From: an uncultured Glaciecola sp.
GTDB lineage: Bacteria; Pseudomonadota; Gammaproteobacteria; Enterobacterales; Alteromonadaceae
Assembly: GCA_947496235.1 (NCBI GenBank)
Contig: CANMCE010000010.1
Span: 1 to 64,000, forward strand
DNA length: 64,000 nt
Reading direction: 5' to 3'
The position numbers and the translations under genes are program-made. This document shows positions 1 to 8,506 of the stretch, piece after piece. Position 1 is the first letter of the stretch. Each line of letters starts with the position of its first letter. A model generated the notes under the pieces. That model was not told the DNA's origin. It made no database searches and saw only the letters and a list, made by a program, of their open reading frames with translations.

Positions 1-76
1 GGTCAGCAGTCGCCCCATGAATTTGAAGAAATATACAAATTCGCTAGTTGAGTGTCTACAGATTTAGGGGAAGATC

Positions 77-826
77 ATGGAGCTAGATATTTTCATACCC
101 TCTATAAAATTTGCAATCGAATATGATGGGGAAGCATGGCATAAAAAAAGTGTAATTAAACGAGAGCAACGTAAATATGAGATTTGCAAAAAAAATGGCA
201 TAAAACTGATTAGGCTGAGAGAAAAAATGCCAGAATTTCCTTCCAATATTGCCGATAAAATGTATGGTATGGACAAGCTATATGAGCCGAATAATCTTGA
301 AAAAATGTTAGGTGAACTCCTTAGACATATAAACTTTTCTGGCACTTGGATGTTAGGCTGTCCAGTTGATATCAACATCAAAAGAGATAGACCTAAAATT
401 TTAGAATACAAAACTAGTTTGAAGAAAAGGTCTTTTAAATATAAACATCCTAAGATTGCCGAAGAATGGCATTTCCCATTGAATGGAAAGCAACTACCCG
501 AACATTTTCAACCGGGAACAGACTTTAAAGCATGGTGGAAATGTCCTCGTTGTTCAATCGTATATAAGGCGTCTATTTCAAAAAGAACTGGTGGTACAGG
601 TTGCCCTAAATGTGGAATCGAAAAATCGACCCAAGCCAAAAGAAAGCCTGTAAATATGATAGATCCTAAGACTGGTAAAATTCTCAATACATTCATTTCC
701 ATCTCAGATGCTTCAAGAAAAATGAAAATAAATGACTCAAACATATGCATGGTGTGTAAGGGAATAAGACCGAAAGCTGGTGGGTATTCGTGGGTATATG
801 CGCACGATTCTAAATTAAATGATTAA
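77..826 (+). CDS. Vsr/DUF559-like endonuclease with zinc ribbon and NUMOD-like C-terminus
   Basis: The start ATG has a strong Shine-Dalgarno (AGGGGA at 66-71, 5 nt spacer). Residues 1-50 read like the core of a PDDEXK/Vsr-like nuclease: an LDIFIPS strand, then IEYDG, WHKK and IKLIRLRE. Residues about 118-185 hold an EWHFP...WWKCPRC motif and a CPKCG knuckle, a treble-clef/zinc-ribbon unit (two CxxC pairs). Residues about 193-242 (ISDASRKMKI, then a GGYSW ending) resemble NUMOD1 DNA-binding modules of homing-type nucleases. A DNA nuclease role is inferred from these domains. Relatives usually have extra sequence before the nuclease core, so the gene may be 5'-truncated; the 16 codons at 1-48, in another frame and ending at TGA 49-51, could be part of what was lost or an unrelated gene's end. 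It lies directly upstream of a hydrolase remnant, which suggests a rearranged, mobile spot. Confidence 0.65.
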   Translation: MELDIFIPSIKFAIEYDGEAWHKKSVIKREQRKYEICKKNGIKLIRLREKMPEFPSNIADKMYGMDKLYEPNNLEKMLGELLRHINFSGTWMLGCPVDINIKRDRPKILEYKTSLKKRSFKYKHPKIAEEWHFPLNGKQLPEHFQPGTDFKAWWKCPRCSIVYKASISKRTGGTGCPKCGIEKSTQAKRKPVNMIDPKTGKILNTFISISDASRKMKINDSNICMVCKGIRPKAGGYSWVYAHDSKLND

Positions 827-1026
827 TTCATTTTCCGAAACAATCCAATGTAGAAATCGTCCACGGTTGGGACGACGACATTATTCCCTATATAAACTCA
901 GTAAGATACGCCGAACAAGCTAAGTGTTCGCTGCATTTGATTGATGGTGACCATAGGCTAAGCAGTTCGCTCGATTTGGTAAATAGTTTGTTTGAGCGCT
1001 ATTTAAAACAGCTAATACACACATAA
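823..1026 (+). pseudogene. C-terminal remnant of an alpha/beta hydrolase
   Basis: An open frame of 67 codons with no credible start reads LIHFPKQSNVEIVHGWDDD... and ends at TAA 1024-1026. It matches the C-terminal end of alpha/beta-fold hydrolases: a VEIVHGWDDDIIP segment, which carries the acid of the triad, followed by a hydrophobic strand and LIDGDHRL, which carries the catalytic His, then a final helix. The nucleophile-bearing N-terminal two thirds are absent; upstream in frame is a stop (820-822) inside the end of the endonuclease gene. I read this as a gene truncated by the event that placed the endonuclease here. The family is recognised from motif order only. Confidence 0.7.
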
Positions 1027-1123
1027 TCAAAAACAGGCAAATCTCCCCAAATTTGATCTGTATAAATTTTGCGCGTAGTCTAAATTGCACTTATTCAAAC
1101 AAATGTGATTAAGGCGCTTTAGA

Positions 1124-1888
1124 TTGTTCATACTGCAATTCAAACGGATGCGAAAACTGCTGTTGGAAGAGGGGCGATTGGGGCGCTATTTTACCTATGC
1201 CTTGGGCGAGATTATCCTAGTGGTGATTGGTATTTTGATTGCTCTTCATGTGAATAATAAAAACCTTGAGTACAAGTTAAAACAAGAAGAAATTGCGATT
1301 CTTCAAAGCTTGTTAACCGATTTAAAGTCTGCCCAAAATCAGTCTCAGCGCGGCATCGACAATGAAGATTATGCCTTGTTTGTGCTCAATACCTTGTTAA
1401 AAGAAAAAACTGAGCGCGATGACTTGTTGCAGGAATACAATCTGGATGCGGTTTTGTATCAGGCGTTCTGGAACTTTGAAGTAGATGTGCCTGTTATCAA
1501 TACCTACAGCTACATCAAAAGCACGGGCAAGCAAGATCATATTTCGAATATGGAAATTAGAAAGCGATTTAACGCCATTGATATGGGCATTAATAATTTA
1601 TCCTTTTTAATTGAAGATAGAGCCGAAGTGCAGCAACGCAGAATTGACCCTGTGGTGATTGAACAGCTCAATTTCGTGCGGTTATTAAAAACCGATAATC
1701 CCTCCTTAGAAATGAACCTCGGCGACACCAACCAATTCGATCTTATTGTCGATAATCCTATCCACCGCAATATGGTGGCAGCCAAACTTGAGCTGACCCA
1801 AAGCGTGAAGAATTTTAGGGTTCAACTGGCTCGGGATATTGATATGTTGGTTGAGATGATAGAGCAAGAGCTGGGTGATGAGTCGTAA
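1124..1888 (+). CDS. DUF6090 family membrane protein
   Basis: A 254-residue protein with the DUF6090 N-terminal signature: a basic stretch (KRMRKLLLEEGRLGRY), then YALGEIILVVIGILIALHVNN, a single transmembrane helix at about residues 25-45. The rest (46-254) is polar, mostly helical and probably periplasmic. Function of the family is unknown; it is common in marine Bacteroidetes and Alteromonadales. The start shown is TTG with AAGG 9 nt upstream; it keeps the family's conserved basic N-terminus. The first ATG, at 1148, would remove eight of those residues and has no clear ribosome binding site. It stands alone between the hydrolase remnant and the persulfide dioxygenase gene. Confidence 0.7.
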   Translation: MFILQFKRMRKLLLEEGRLGRYFTYALGEIILVVIGILIALHVNNKNLEYKLKQEEIAILQSLLTDLKSAQNQSQRGIDNEDYALFVLNTLLKEKTERDDLLQEYNLDAVLYQAFWNFEVDVPVINTYSYIKSTGKQDHISNMEIRKRFNAIDMGINNLSFLIEDRAEVQQRRIDPVVIEQLNFVRLLKTDNPSLEMNLGDTNQFDLIVDNPIHRNMVAAKLELTQSVKNFRVQLARDIDMLVEMIEQELGDES

Positions 1889-1958
1889 TATGGTTAACTG
1901 ATCCCCTCTCCAAAAAACCTCATATAAAACCCCATCGATTCAGCATAAGGGGAAGTAC

Positions 1959-3320
1959 ATGAAAGTACAGGCTTTTAAAGCGCAAGGTTTAGCTCAGTTA
2001 TCTTATTTAGTTACAAGCGGAAATGAGGGGTTTATTGTTGACCCTCAACTTGATATTCAACCTTATTTAAAAGCCGCCCGAGCTGAAAATGTTAGGATTA
2101 AATTTGTGGTTGAAACCCATCGCAATGAAGATTTTGTGTCGGGTGCGGCTGCCCTTAAAAGCAAGTTGGATATTCCGGTGTATCATGGTCGTCACAGTGA
2201 CGAATCCATTGATTACGCCGATGCAGTTAAACAAGGCGATGAGTTCGAAGTTGGAGAACTAAAAGTCACTGTATGGGAGACCCCAGGACACACCAAAGAC
2301 AGTGTGTGTTATGTGGTTGCCGATACCGCTATTAGCGATGAGTCTGTAGTTATTTTCACCGGTGACACTTTATTTGTGAACGATGTAGGTCGAACTGACT
2401 TCTATCCTGACCAAGAAAAAGAAATTGCAGCCACCCTTTACGATAGTCTCCATGAATTGCTTAAACTGCCTGAAAGTACCATTGTGTATCCTGCCCACGG
2501 AGCTGGTAGCGTTTGCGGTGGTGGTATGGCAGACCGTGAATTCAGCACATTAGGTTATGAAAAGCGTCATAATCCAAAATTAAAAATCGGTGATAAAGAC
2601 AAATTTGTCGAAGCCAAACTAGCTGAAACTCATTACTACGCGCCTTATTTTGAAAAGATGGAACATTACAATGCTAGAGGCAAAGCTGAAGCGATTGACG
2701 AGCGACATTTATCTCAACTCGACAACCAAGCGTGGGATGATGTTATCTCTGGCAAGTTTGCCTGCCAGCTGGTGGATTTGCGTGGACAACCAGCGTTTTG
2801 TCAGTCCCATATCCGCGGCAGTTTATTTTTGCATGGTGGGATGGTGTCTGCTTATGGTGGTTGGTTTCTAAATTACGATGACCCTATTGTATTTGTTGCC
2901 GATTCTGCCGAACAAGCACAATCGGCTGCAAAGCAGTTATGGCGTATGGGCTATGATAATCTTCATGGCTACGGCAGCAAAGTACCCGTTTTTACTGGAA
3001 ATAGTAACGACAAAGTTCGCCGATTAAGCTTGTTAACGGTTGATCAATTCGCCGATGAAAATAGGTCAGACCAATCGCTAATGCTCGACGTTCGCAAACA
3101 AGATGAACGAGACCAATCAGCAATACCAGGCTCAAAACACATCTATTTAGGATTTGTGCCTGACAATATAGACGAGATTAAACAGGCGGAGCGCGTCACT
3201 TGTTTATGTGCATCTGGCGTAAGAGCAACTATAGCTGCCAGTTACCTGCTACAGCAAGGCGTCGAAAATGTAGAAGTTTTACAAGGCTCAATGCAAGCTT
3301 GGAAGGCAAGTAAGGGGTGA
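1959..3320 (+). CDS. Persulfide dioxygenase-rhodanese fusion (MBL fold, CstB/BaeB-like)
   Basis: A 453-residue protein: metallo-beta-lactamase fold (1-210) followed by two rhodanese domains (about 250-345 and 355-453). The candidate iron ligands of ETHE1-type persulfide dioxygenases are present: His54 (ETHRNED), His111 (TPGHTKD) and Asp136 (FTGDT). The usual HxHxDH motif is HRNEDF here; the lost residues belong to the second metal site, which mononuclear iron persulfide dioxygenases do not use. PAHGAGSVCGG (178-188) also matches the CstB-like group. The first rhodanese lacks an active-site Cys; the second has Cys417 in CASGVR. Expected role: oxidation of low-molecular-weight persulfides to sulfite/thiosulfate for sulfide detoxification, in the cytoplasm. 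The Shine-Dalgarno is AGGGGA upstream of ATG. No sulfide-sensing regulator or Sqr is adjacent. Confidence 0.85.
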   Translation: MKVQAFKAQGLAQLSYLVTSGNEGFIVDPQLDIQPYLKAARAENVRIKFVVETHRNEDFVSGAAALKSKLDIPVYHGRHSDESIDYADAVKQGDEFEVGELKVTVWETPGHTKDSVCYVVADTAISDESVVIFTGDTLFVNDVGRTDFYPDQEKEIAATLYDSLHELLKLPESTIVYPAHGAGSVCGGGMADREFSTLGYEKRHNPKLKIGDKDKFVEAKLAETHYYAPYFEKMEHYNARGKAEAIDERHLSQLDNQAWDDVISGKFACQLVDLRGQPAFCQSHIRGSLFLHGGMVSAYGGWFLNYDDPIVFVADSAEQAQSAAKQLWRMGYDNLHGYGSKVPVFTGNSNDKVRRLSLLTVDQFADENRSDQSLMLDVRKQDERDQSAIPGSKHIYLGFVPDNIDEIKQAERVTCLCASGVRATIAASYLLQQGVENVEVLQGSMQAWKASKG

Positions 3321-3727
3321 TTTTCCTTAGAATTAATGGTGCTTTTTATCTTTTAACAAAACACAATCAAAGCGATTGGGTTTTTTCACATTTAAATATC
3401 TAATAAATTTAAAGTTTTAGATGAATTTTAAAACTATATGGGGGAGAATCCGAAACACCACTGGAAAACGCCCGCACTACACTCGGGTATACCTTACTCA
3501 ATTAAGGTCTAAATTCGACCGATAAAAGTGGATCGGTTATGTGCTAGTGACGCAACACTTGAAGTAGATGTAATAAGGATTTTATTAGATGACCCTCCGC
3601 GAATTTTCGAACCTTCGGATCTCATATCCCCTTTTGCCTGCACAGCATGGATTACATTCAATATTCACTTTCTTCTAAGCTTGGCTAGCAGAAAGCTCTA
3701 TGTATTCTCCGCAATAAGGAATTTTGA
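3321..3727. other. 407-bp intergenic region with paired inverted repeats
   Basis: No convincing gene. It contains two short inverted repeats: ACCTTA/TAAGGT arms at 3491-3508 with a 6-nt loop, and ACCGAT/ATCGGT arms at 3518-3537 with an 8-nt spacer. These lie about 200 bp upstream of the RyR-domain gene and could be regulator sites or ends of a small lost element. A weak promoter-like pair (TTGAAG at 3559, TTATTA at 3582) lies between them and the gene. A GTG-started 67-codon frame (3528-3731) is present but shows no recognisable protein character. Confidence 0.35.
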
Positions 3728-5626
3728 ATGAAACCTAATAAGGGTAACGCTACGCCTCTAAATCTAACGGGCATCATCTTTTTAGCTTGTTTGGTCATAC
3801 TGACTTTAGGCTTGGGCATTTTAGGATTTAGTTCAGTATACGTCGCCAATCCAGAAGTCGCTTATCCTGTTCTAACTCGCTGGTTTGATGTGATTTACAG
3901 CACCATTAAACTCTTTTCATTACTTTCTTCACCTGCTGATGATGAGTTAAAACATTGGGCGATTTCTGCTGCTCGATTAACCGCTGCTTGCTCTGTATTT
4001 TTCTCCATTGCGTTTGCGACTATTTACGCCGCTGGCAGTTGGTTTAAAGCCAACGTTGGCGTTAGGTTTTACAAGCGTCATTTTGTAATTTTTGGCTTGA
4101 ATGAAGAAAGTAAATATTTAATCGATGACTTAATAAAGCAAAACAAAAAGGTTGTTGTGGTTGAAAGCGACCATGCCAATACCTTGTTACCTGAATACAA
4201 AAAGCAGCCTGTTACGATTTTGCTAGGGGATAGCAGTCAGCTCGCAATTCAGAAAAGAGCATCTATTCTAAATGCCCACTGCATGGTCGCGATGACAGGC
4301 TGTGATTTAGAAAATTTAGCCATTTTAAAAGCCTTGGTAGAAGCGCCATATAAACCTAAATTACATTGTCATATCGCTATTGAAAACGTGATGAGTTACA
4401 AGTTGTTTGAACCCAATGCGTTTTATGCCATTGAAAACATCAAAAAATTGTCTACCGGTTTGTTGGTCAATATTTTCAATAAAAATGAGCAAATAGCCAT
4501 AAATTTAGTGGCAGCTATGAAGCTAGGGAGCAATGGCGATACAGCATCAGATACTGCCCAACCGGTAAGCATTCTTCTTGCTGGTTTTGGCGCTATTGGT
4601 GTAGCCATTTTACGAGAGTTATTGTTGATGGCGCATTTTTGCAATCATAAAAAAGCAAAAATTGTTATACTAAGCCCCGAGCCAAATGATTTTTTTGTCA
4701 CCCATCACCAAGTGTTAGCAAATTGCAATGGAAACGGATTGGATTTATGGGACATTGAATTTGTAACCTCAGAACAAGAGTTACAAGCTCCATCTAGCTT
4801 TAATCATATTATTGCCTGTGACCAAAATGAAAACCTCGCCTTAAAATCCATTTTGCGTCTATACGATATGTGTACTATTTCACAGATGCGAGAAACCGAT
4901 TCGTCCACTACTTTTCATTATTTAAGTATGCTTAAGCACGACATCAAGCATACTCAAATTCAGCCGTTTGGTTCGCTGGAATCAACGCTTAATGGCTCTG
5001 CATTGTTGAATAATAAAAACGAAACCTTGGCTGAAAAAAGCCATCATCTTTATGCCAGGGCAAAGCTAGGGTTGCGGGATTTATCTGATGAAGAAGTGAA
5101 TCAACGTATAGAACTTCATGATGCTCAAAGTCAAGATTCTAGTGCTTGGTTGCACTGGGTCAATCAGCCATTGTTCAAGCGACGATCTAACTTTACTGAA
5201 AAGCGCCATATCCCTATCAAATTGTTAGCCTTGGGGGGCGAAACGCCAATTCAAACGCTAGCGGGTGCAAATTTTAACGCTAAACAAGACAGTATTGATT
5301 TACCCTATTTAGACGAATTTTCTGATCTAGACTTCAATGTTATTTATGCTTGGATGGATGAAATTAAAACCGAATTAGGTTTAGACAATAAAGAGATCAC
5401 CCAGAGAATTCACGCTTTAGCGCGAGTAGAACACGACAGATGGAATGCCTTTCATGTGGTGAATAACTGGCGTTACGGTGCTTCCAAAAACGAAGTGCTG
5501 AAAACCCACGATTGCTTACTGAGTTGGCAACAACTTGAGCAAAAACGACCCGACACCATCAAGTATGATTATAAGGCCGTCTATCACATCCCAGAATCTT
5601 TAGCGCTATTAAACGATAAAGCCTAA
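3728..5626 (+). CDS. Membrane TrkA-N (RCK-like) protein with C-terminal RyR domain
   Basis: A 632-residue protein. Two hydrophobic segments (about 14-37 and 83-107) flank a conserved-looking loop (DVIYSTIKLFSL) that could be a re-entrant or pore-like element, but no TVGYG selectivity filter is visible. A first Rossmann/TrkA-N-like unit spans about 115-265 (HFVIFGLNEES, VVVVESD). A second begins near 280 with a clear GFGAIG dinucleotide motif. The last 75 residues (about 558-632; HALARVEHDRWNAF, NNWRYGASK, then a DYKAVYHIP end) match the RyR domain first defined in ryanodine receptors and found in bacterial conflict-associated proteins. A ligand-gated membrane channel or signalling protein is the likely role; the ion and ligand are unknown. 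Start ATG follows AAGGAA. Confidence 0.75.
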   Translation: MKPNKGNATPLNLTGIIFLACLVILTLGLGILGFSSVYVANPEVAYPVLTRWFDVIYSTIKLFSLLSSPADDELKHWAISAARLTAACSVFFSIAFATIYAAGSWFKANVGVRFYKRHFVIFGLNEESKYLIDDLIKQNKKVVVVESDHANTLLPEYKKQPVTILLGDSSQLAIQKRASILNAHCMVAMTGCDLENLAILKALVEAPYKPKLHCHIAIENVMSYKLFEPNAFYAIENIKKLSTGLLVNIFNKNEQIAINLVAAMKLGSNGDTASDTAQPVSILLAGFGAIGVAILRELLLMAHFCNHKKAKIVILSPEPNDFFVTHHQVLANCNGNGLDLWDIEFVTSEQELQAPSSFNHIIACDQNENLALKSILRLYDMCTISQMRETDSSTTFHYLSMLKHDIKHTQIQPFGSLESTLNGSALLNNKNETLAEKSHHLYARAKLGLRDLSDEEVNQRIELHDAQSQDSSAWLHWVNQPLFKRRSNFTEKRHIPIKLLALGGETPIQTLAGANFNAKQDSIDLPYLDEFSDLDFNVIYAWMDEIKTELGLDNKEITQRIHALARVEHDRWNAFHVVNNWRYGASKNEVLKTHDCLLSWQQLEQKRPDTIKYDYKAVYHIPESLALLNDKA

Positions 5627-5645
5627 GGTAAGCAATGCTAAAAGC

Positions 5646-5669
5646 AGAAGCGATCAATTGATCGCTTCT
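5646..5669. terminator. Bidirectional terminator-like perfect palindrome
   Basis: A perfect 24-bp inverted repeat with AGAAGCGATC and GATCGCTTCT arms around AATT. It lies between the ends of two convergent genes (RyR-domain gene and PEP-CTERM gene). The T-tracts on either side are weak. Position and symmetry favour a shared terminator. Confidence 0.6.
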
Positions 5670-5679
5670 AAAGATTGTT

Positions 5680-6624
5680 TTACTTCTTAAAACGTCTAAA
5701 TGCCAAACCTAACGCACCTAACAAAAAGATAGCCAATGTAGATGGGGCTGGAACAGAAACTGTTTTAATCAGGGTTAAATTGTTGCTTATTATGGCTTCA
5801 CTTTCTTCTTCGGTGGCGCCGCTTACCGTTAACGAAGAGGTTAAGGTATGAGATGAGTCTAGAAAGCCACCGTTGAATGCCATAATTGAGCCCCTTCCGA
5901 ATAAGTAAAATTCCATCCCGAAGGTAACATCAAATTCGAATGAAATTCTGCCGTCGTCTCCCCTTTCTTGACCACTATTAGGAGAAGATTGGCTATGGTA
6001 ATAATCACCGCCTAATAATAAATTCTCATCGATGCTGATTGGGTAAACTTCACTTGGATCAGAACTTACATCTAAATCAGTGATGGCAGCAATTGCCGCT
6101 TCATACCACGCATACTGACTTACTTGAACATTATCATGAATAGTTTCGGAAATTAGGTAATCAAAATCTGCAGTAAATGTTAAGGTTTGATTTATTCCCC
6201 ACCATTTATATTTTTGTGCTGCAAAAGTTCTACCTATAATAAGCTCATTTTCTTCAGCAACGGCTAGCATATGAATTTCAGGTAGCGCCAATTCAGTGTC
6301 ATCTAGTAAAGACTCAACGTAAGCATTGCGTCTGATAGACGAGCGAGAATACTTACCGCCAATGGCTTTATCGTAGTCAGTATCATTTGAGCCGCTCATA
6401 ATTGCCGCATATTCACATGCCATAACTAGCCCAACGGCATTTGTGTCATAACCAAAATGCTCTTCAATTTGTTGTCTGTTTTCATTTAAATAATCCAGAT
6501 CGACCTCGGGACAATTCGATTTGGTTATGGTTGTCGCAGAATGATATGAAATCAGACCCGCTTGGGCGTTGTTACTAAGGGTGAATGCCAAAAGTACTGA
6601 CAATGAGAACAGCTTAAATCTCAT
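5680..6624 (-). CDS. PEP-CTERM sorting domain-containing exported protein
   Basis: A 314-residue protein with a signal peptide (MRFKLFSLSVLLAFTLSNNAQA) and a C-terminal PEP-CTERM tail: VPAPSTLAIFLLGALGLAFRRFKK, that is a P-x-P-like start, a transmembrane helix and a basic end. Such proteins are recognised by an exosortase (EpsH/XrtA type) and processed for export, usually with exopolysaccharide. The middle 260 residues show no domain I recognise. The PEP box reads PAPS, which is within the family's variation. No exosortase or polysaccharide genes are in the window. It is a single-gene unit, convergent with the RyR-domain gene. Confidence 0.8.
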   Translation of the reverse strand: MRFKLFSLSVLLAFTLSNNAQAGLISYHSATTITKSNCPEVDLDYLNENRQQIEEHFGYDTNAVGLVMACEYAAIMSGSNDTDYDKAIGGKYSRSSIRRNAYVESLLDDTELALPEIHMLAVAEENELIIGRTFAAQKYKWWGINQTLTFTADFDYLISETIHDNVQVSQYAWYEAAIAAITDLDVSSDPSEVYPISIDENLLLGGDYYHSQSSPNSGQERGDDGRISFEFDVTFGMEFYLFGRGSIMAFNGGFLDSSHTLTSSLTVSGATEEESEAIISNNLTLIKTVSVPAPSTLAIFLLGALGLAFRRFKK

Positions 6625-6844
6625 AGAATGTTTCCTTATTTGTTGTTTTCCATATTGTTGCGGATGAGTTTTTTATATTAACTTATTGTTATATCTGATT
6701 ATTTTGCATAATTCGCTAAGCAAAAACCATGCTCAAAAGAAATGTTAATTAAATCAATTGGTTAAAACCTGCGCTTAAAAATGTGTAAAAAAATCAGTCA
6801 CATAGACATAAGTATAAAAAAGGGGAGCGATTGATGTTCTGTCC

Positions 6845-8200
6845 TTAAACTGAGATAAAAGGTATATCCCCAGCCTGGGCTTTTAAATATTCTGTTTTCA
6901 TAAGTATGTTCTCTCGTAGTGCATGAAAATAAGCGATATCCTCCTCGGTAATGTGTGGCTGGCATTTCATGTTGTCGATAAAATCGTTTCCATTAAGTTG
7001 GTGTATCACTTTTTCTGCTAAATTAACTAACAATCTGGATAACAGCTTTTTATCTATGTTGCAGGTTTCTGCAAAGTCGGCGAGTTGATAGGCATGAATG
7101 TTATCTGGCATGAATTCATCACCCATGGCCATTGCCAGTGTCTGTGTAAATTGAGGAAACATGGCGATATTGACTAAATCGTAAGAAGGGGTGAAGCGCG
7201 CGTTCGTCTTGTCAAAATACAAAGAGATATTTTTACCATGGCTGTCGTAGTTGCTAATCATTAAGTTAAATAGTTGCCAATGGATAAGCCAGTTTTTGCT
7301 TTCTACTGGTGACGACATAGCCTTACTAAATTCAAACAGTTTATTTAAGCTAGCGCCATCGCGAATATGCTGAACATCTCTTCCATCACCGAGGTTTCGC
7401 TCGTATTTATAATCTCTAGATAAATTTAGTGCTTGGCAAGCATCTATTACATGGCGTCTTAATACTTTATTATTCTCTTTGCTATACTTGCGATCGAATC
7501 GTTTAACAACGAGCGCAGGATGTGGCCCCAATCGTTTGTATGTCACCTCGGCAGTAGGTAGCCCAATAGCGCTGGAAAGCTGCATACAAAAAAATTCGTT
7601 TAATACTAGGTTGGGGCAGTTTTTCTTTTCAAATTTAAGGATATGGGTTGAACATAGAGGGCCGTCAGCAAACCCCATGTTTCCATTTTCGTCAATAAAC
7701 ACATTTAATTTGTCTTGCACACCGGCAACGCTGAGCCTAGGTTTGTCGTCCCATGTTAATAAACCAAACTCTTCTTTTTCGTCTAATCTTTTGATGAGTT
7801 CACTTTCCTTAACAATCCGCATGTTTGCGAGTGTGTACTCTTCTATGTTTTGTTCAGCAGGCATAAAAGTAAAAGCGCCAGCTAGGTCATTACCAATAGC
7901 GCGTACTTGTGAATACACATTTTTTTCGGAAACACCTAAGTTGTTAGCGAGTAATCTTCGCGCTTCTCCCTCAGGTAATGCATTATCGAGATAGTTGTAT
8001 GCAACTTCTGGAGAATGTGGTTTTGCTAGAGGCAGATGAGGTGAAATAGCAAAGCCGTTTTGTTGCCATTGCTGAGAATAGTTAAGCTTTAATAAATTCG
8101 TTGTTTTATCAAGTGTTAGTGCAGCAACAAAACTATTGCCATAAGTTACATTTAGCTGGTATGCGTCGCCTTTTCTAATAGTATCCATGCCTAAATCCAT
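6845..8200 (-). CDS. hipA: HipA-family serine/threonine kinase toxin
   Basis: A 451-residue HipA toxin. Visible parts: an N-terminal HipA subdomain (NGFAISPHLPLA, then an NLLPEGE-like stretch YNYLDNALPEGEARR), the RLSVAGVQDKL loop that contains the regulatory Ser in E. coli HipA, the ATP-binding Lys in THILKFEKK, the catalytic loop SNYDSHGKN with Asp319, and the Mg-binding Asp in TPSYDLVN. HipA kinases phosphorylate glutamyl-tRNA synthetase or related targets and cause growth arrest. The gene follows hipB and overlaps its 3' end by 10 nt; an alternative ATG at 8188 would leave a 2-nt gap and has a better-placed GAGGG. The kinase motifs look intact, so the toxin is probably active when released from HipB. 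Confidence 0.92.
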   Translation of the reverse strand: MDLGMDTIRKGDAYQLNVTYGNSFVAALTLDKTTNLLKLNYSQQWQQNGFAISPHLPLAKPHSPEVAYNYLDNALPEGEARRLLANNLGVSEKNVYSQVRAIGNDLAGAFTFMPAEQNIEEYTLANMRIVKESELIKRLDEKEEFGLLTWDDKPRLSVAGVQDKLNVFIDENGNMGFADGPLCSTHILKFEKKNCPNLVLNEFFCMQLSSAIGLPTAEVTYKRLGPHPALVVKRFDRKYSKENNKVLRRHVIDACQALNLSRDYKYERNLGDGRDVQHIRDGASLNKLFEFSKAMSSPVESKNWLIHWQLFNLMISNYDSHGKNISLYFDKTNARFTPSYDLVNIAMFPQFTQTLAMAMGDEFMPDNIHAYQLADFAETCNIDKKLLSRLLVNLAEKVIHQLNGNDFIDNMKCQPHITEEDIAYFHALRENILMKTEYLKAQAGDIPFISV

Positions 8201-8481
8201 CCCTCTTCATTAGAAGAGTCTGGTTGTTTTGGTGTTAATTCTTTCGATGTGAGTTTTATTCCTAGCCCGTGCAATACAGAAAACATCGCTGACAAAGTAC
8301 AATTTGCATTGCCGTTTTCCAGTCTAGATAAGGTGTTGATACCAATCCCACAAAGCGCTGCACAATCAGCCAATTTCATGCCAAGCTGGGTACGTTTCGC
8401 TTTGATAAGCTGTCCTAGTATCTGTGCATTATCAATAGATACTGAGTCAGGCAGTTCAGACGCTATTACTTTTTTCGCCAT
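8191..8481 (-). CDS. hipB: HipB-family antitoxin, XRE-type HTH
   Basis: A 96-residue DNA-binding protein. Residues about 28-85 form an XRE/Cro helix-turn-helix (KRTQLGMKLADCAALCGIGINTLSRLENG). The N-terminal 25 residues (AKKVIASELPDSVS) and the C-terminal tail (KQPDSSNEEGWI) are polar and probably flexible; tails of HipB proteins often contact HipA or mark the protein for proteolysis. It is the first gene of the hipBA operon, transcribed leftward from a promoter that is covered by three matching operators (8507-8621), so it very likely represses its own operon together with HipA. Confidence 0.9.
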   Translation of the reverse strand: MAKKVIASELPDSVSIDNAQILGQLIKAKRTQLGMKLADCAALCGIGINTLSRLENGNANCTLSAMFSVLHGLGIKLTSKELTPKQPDSSNEEGWI

Positions 8482-8506
8482 TATATTCGGACCGATAGTT
8501 AATTAT

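Noticed and set aside
1-51. 16 codons ending in TGA at the left edge
   Set aside because: Too short to identify; could be the end of an unseen gene or decayed sequence in front of the endonuclease.
3590-3640. TTCGAACCTTCGG stretch considered as a tRNA T-arm or att remnant
   Set aside because: No acceptor stem or anticodon arm could be built around it.
3528-3731. 67-codon frame ending at the start of the RyR-domain gene
   Set aside because: It has a GTG start without a ribosome binding site, no recognisable protein features, and contains inverted repeats typical of a regulatory region.
5646-5669. Perfect 24-bp palindrome considered as a regulator operator
   Set aside because: It sits between two convergent gene ends with no promoter, so a terminator is the simpler reading.
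7479-7994. 171-codon plus-strand frame opposite hipA
   Set aside because: It mirrors a conserved HipA kinase; Ser/Leu-rich shadow composition.
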